Origin: Kiritimatiellia bacterium
GTDB taxonomy: Bacteria; Verrucomicrobiota; Kiritimatiellia; RFP12; UBA1067
Direction of reading: 5' to 3'
NCBI GenBank assembly: GCA_017965685.1
Contig: JAGCPM010000240.1
Span: forward strand, 1-7,671
Length of the DNA stretch: 7,671 nt
The stretch's first letter is position 1. Every line of letters begins with the position of its first letter. Below are positions 6,301 to 7,671 of this stretch, piece after piece. The translations under genes and the position numbers were made by a program. The notes under the pieces are model-generated. The model worked only from the letters and a program-made list of their open reading frames with translations, was not told where the DNA came from and searched no databases.

Positions 6301-7671
6301 ATGTCCGCTTCAGGATACCGCAAGGAGTTTTTTGACCGGGAATACGGCGCCAAGGAGGCGTATTCCCGGCTTTGGGTCTACGCGCGCAGGTATTGGCCGC
6401 GTCTGGCGCTGGGCGTCATATGCGGAATGCTTACCGCCGGGACTCTTCTGCCGCTCTATCAAGCAATACAGCCTACATTGCGGCAAGTCGAAAGCATGCC
6501 GGTTGCGGAAGAGTCTCAACCGGTCGCGCATGCAGGTGATGCGGCCGCCGCATCAGAAGGCCAAAGCGGTGTTCCGAAGGACTTTGCCCGCGAGGAGAAG
6601 AAGCTCGGCAAGGAGCTCGGCAATGCGCGCAAATGGGCCGCGAAGCTCGGAATAGAGCTTGAGGACGAGGATGGCGCGGTGGGGCTGCCGCTTCTCGCGG
6701 TCATAATATTCGTCGTGCCGCTCGTCGCGCTCGCTAGGCTCGCGCTCGTATTCCTGAACCACTACTGCCTTACATGGGCGGGAATGAAGACGGTTCGCGA
6801 CATCCGGGTGGACGCGCTCAAGCACATCCAGAGGCAGTCCATGCAGTTCCACGGGCGCATAGACGTAGGGCAGCTGATGTCGCGGGCAACCGGCGATCCC
6901 GCGCAAGTGCAGATGATAATCCAGTCTGTCCTGCAGGAGCTCGCGCAGGCGCCTTTCGAGATAATCGTATCGGTGGCGTTCATAATCTGGACGGCGGCTG
7001 TGAACCACATGCTGCCAACATTGATGATAATATTCGTCGGATTCCCGATGTTCATGATTCCGGTGGTGGCGCTTTCAAAGGCGATACGCAAATGGAGCAA
7101 GCGGGCGCTCGAGCAGGGCTCCGTCATCGGCGGCAGGCTGCACGAGATACTGACCTGCATCAGGGTCGTCAAGGCGTACAACACCGAAGAGCTGGAGAAC
7201 CGGAAGTACGAAGAGGCGAACGACATGACGCTCAAGGCGTGCATGAGGGCGCTCAGGTGGGGGCTTGCTGTCGGTCCAGCGGTGGAGACGATAGGCATAC
7301 TCCTCATCTGCGCATTCATCGTGTGGTGCTTCTTCATGAAGGTGAAGCTCTCCACGATCATTCCGATGCTTGCACCGCTTTTGATGATCTACAAGCCGAT
7401 AAAGCAGGTGTCGCGCCTGCAGGTGCAGGTCGAGCAGGGTCGCGCCGCGCTGGCGCGTATATGGAGCCTTCTCGATCTCGACATGGAGCTGCCGGAAAAG
7501 GCGGAGCCGGTCGCCAAGAAATCCTTCGATGACAAGATCGTCTTCGACAACGTCTCGTTCCGCTACGATACAGCCGAGCGCGATGCGGTGCACGGGGCCA
7601 GCTTCGAGATAGAGCGCGGCAAGGTTGTCGCGGTTGTCGGCGGCACTGGATCGGGCAAGTCTACGATGAGC
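6301..7671 (+). CDS. MsbA-like ABC exporter half-transporter (permease fused to ATPase), 3' end outside window
   Basis: The frame is open from ATG 6301 to the window edge (457 codons, no stop). The ATG is the first start after the in-frame fucO stop at 6292-6294. The N-terminal part is an ABC type 1 transmembrane domain. TM1 is at about 34-56 and TM2 at about 127-149. A cytoplasmic segment includes FHGRIDVGQLMSRATGDPAQVQ, cut here as the usual FF..G.L.SR...D signature. TM3-TM6 lie between about 215 and 365. The nucleotide-binding domain starts at about 411 (DKIVFDNVSFRY) and reaches Walker A GGTGSGKST (447-455) just before the edge. The Q-loop, LSGGQ and Walker B are not visible. Such proteins dimerise and export lipids, lipid A cores, peptides or drugs. 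An unusually long loop of about 70 residues joins TM1 and TM2. The start is 6 nt from fucO, with no obvious Shine-Dalgarno sequence, suggesting translational coupling. The substrate is unknown. Confidence 0.93.
   Translation, partial: MSASGYRKEFFDREYGAKEAYSRLWVYARRYWPRLALGVICGMLTAGTLLPLYQAIQPTLRQVESMPVAEESQPVAHAGDAAAASEGQSGVPKDFAREEKKLGKELGNARKWAAKLGIELEDEDGAVGLPLLAVIIFVVPLVALARLALVFLNHYCLTWAGMKTVRDIRVDALKHIQRQSMQFHGRIDVGQLMSRATGDPAQVQMIIQSVLQELAQAPFEIIVSVAFIIWTAAVNHMLPTLMIIFVGFPMFMIPVVALSKAIRKWSKRALEQGSVIGGRLHEILTCIRVVKAYNTEELENRKYEEANDMTLKACMRALRWGLAVGPAVETIGILLICAFIVWCFFMKVKLSTIIPMLAPLLMIYKPIKQVSRLQVQVEQGRAALARIWSLLDLDMELPEKAEPVAKKSFDDKIVFDNVSFRYDTAERDAVHGASFEIERGKVVAVVGGTGSGKSTMS
6336..6369. 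repeat. 11-bp perfect inverted repeat inside the ABC gene, with AAGGAGG in the loop
   Basis: CCGGGAATACG (6336-6346) and CGTATTCCCGG (6359-6369) are exact reverse complements separated by 12 nt. The hairpin loop (6347-6358) ends in AAGGAGG, a perfect Shine-Dalgarno sequence. It sits 35 nt after the ABC start codon and codes for residues around 13-23. A T6 run precedes it (6328-6333) and no T run follows, so it does not look like a plus-strand intrinsic terminator. A folded RNA element affecting translation, or a protein operator, is possible. Confidence 0.6.

Noticed and set aside
6322..6373. Inverted repeat in the ABC gene as a terminator
   Set aside because: The T6 run precedes rather than follows the stem on the plus strand, and on the minus strand it becomes an A run after the stem. 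It also lies inside a clearly coding region.
1..7671. CRISPR arrays, tRNA or rRNA genes, insertion sequences, toxin-antitoxin or defence genes
   Set aside because: I saw no spaced direct repeats, tRNA-like cloverleaf with the TTCGA.TC motif, transposase motifs or small paired genes. Intergenic space totals under 150 nt.

Overview
The window holds six genes, all on the + strand. Four are packed almost end to end (1-5050); two more follow a recognisable promoter (5051-7671). G+C is high, roughly 60% by eye, yet isoleucine is often encoded by ATA. GH35 with a discoidin-like tail, an NSS transporter, a FucO-type reductase and an MsbA-like ABC exporter fit a Gram-negative polysaccharide degrader. 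My best guess is the PVC group (Verrucomicrobiota or Kiritimatiellota, gut or marine). That is inference: there is no rRNA or other phylogenetic marker here.

Region 1 (1-3687). The 3' end of an unrecognised gene (2-313) is followed 2 nt later by an unrecognised exported, mostly helical protein (316-1410). One nt after that begins a secreted GH35 beta-galactosidase (1412-3687). The GH35 gene is intact in content, including signal peptide, both catalytic glutamates, jelly-roll domains and a C-terminal F5/8 type C (discoidin-like) domain. Its frame is broken once near 1558, where one T appears to be missing, so the signal peptide and the enzyme lie in different frames.

Region 2 (3713-5050). An NSS (LeuT-fold) sodium-coupled transporter of 445 aa starts 25 nt after the GH35 stop, probably co-transcribed.

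Region 3 (5051-7671). A 95-nt gap carries a GC palindrome, a TTGACG / TATAAT promoter with an extended -10, and a good ribosome binding site. It drives a FucO-type lactaldehyde reductase (382 aa, metal ligands kept). Six nt later comes an MsbA-like ABC exporter half-transporter, open to the window edge just after Walker A. That gene carries an 11-bp perfect inverted repeat near its 5' end and an enlarged loop between TM1 and TM2.

Taken together, GH35 would release galactose from extracellular glycans, and FucO would dispose of lactaldehyde from deoxysugar (fucose or rhamnose) breakdown. The transporter and the ABC exporter have no evident direct role in this. I see no clear novel defence, mobile or CRISPR system. 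The points most worth a second look are the GH35 frameshift, the unknown exported protein coupled to it, and the hairpin and loop insertion in the ABC gene.
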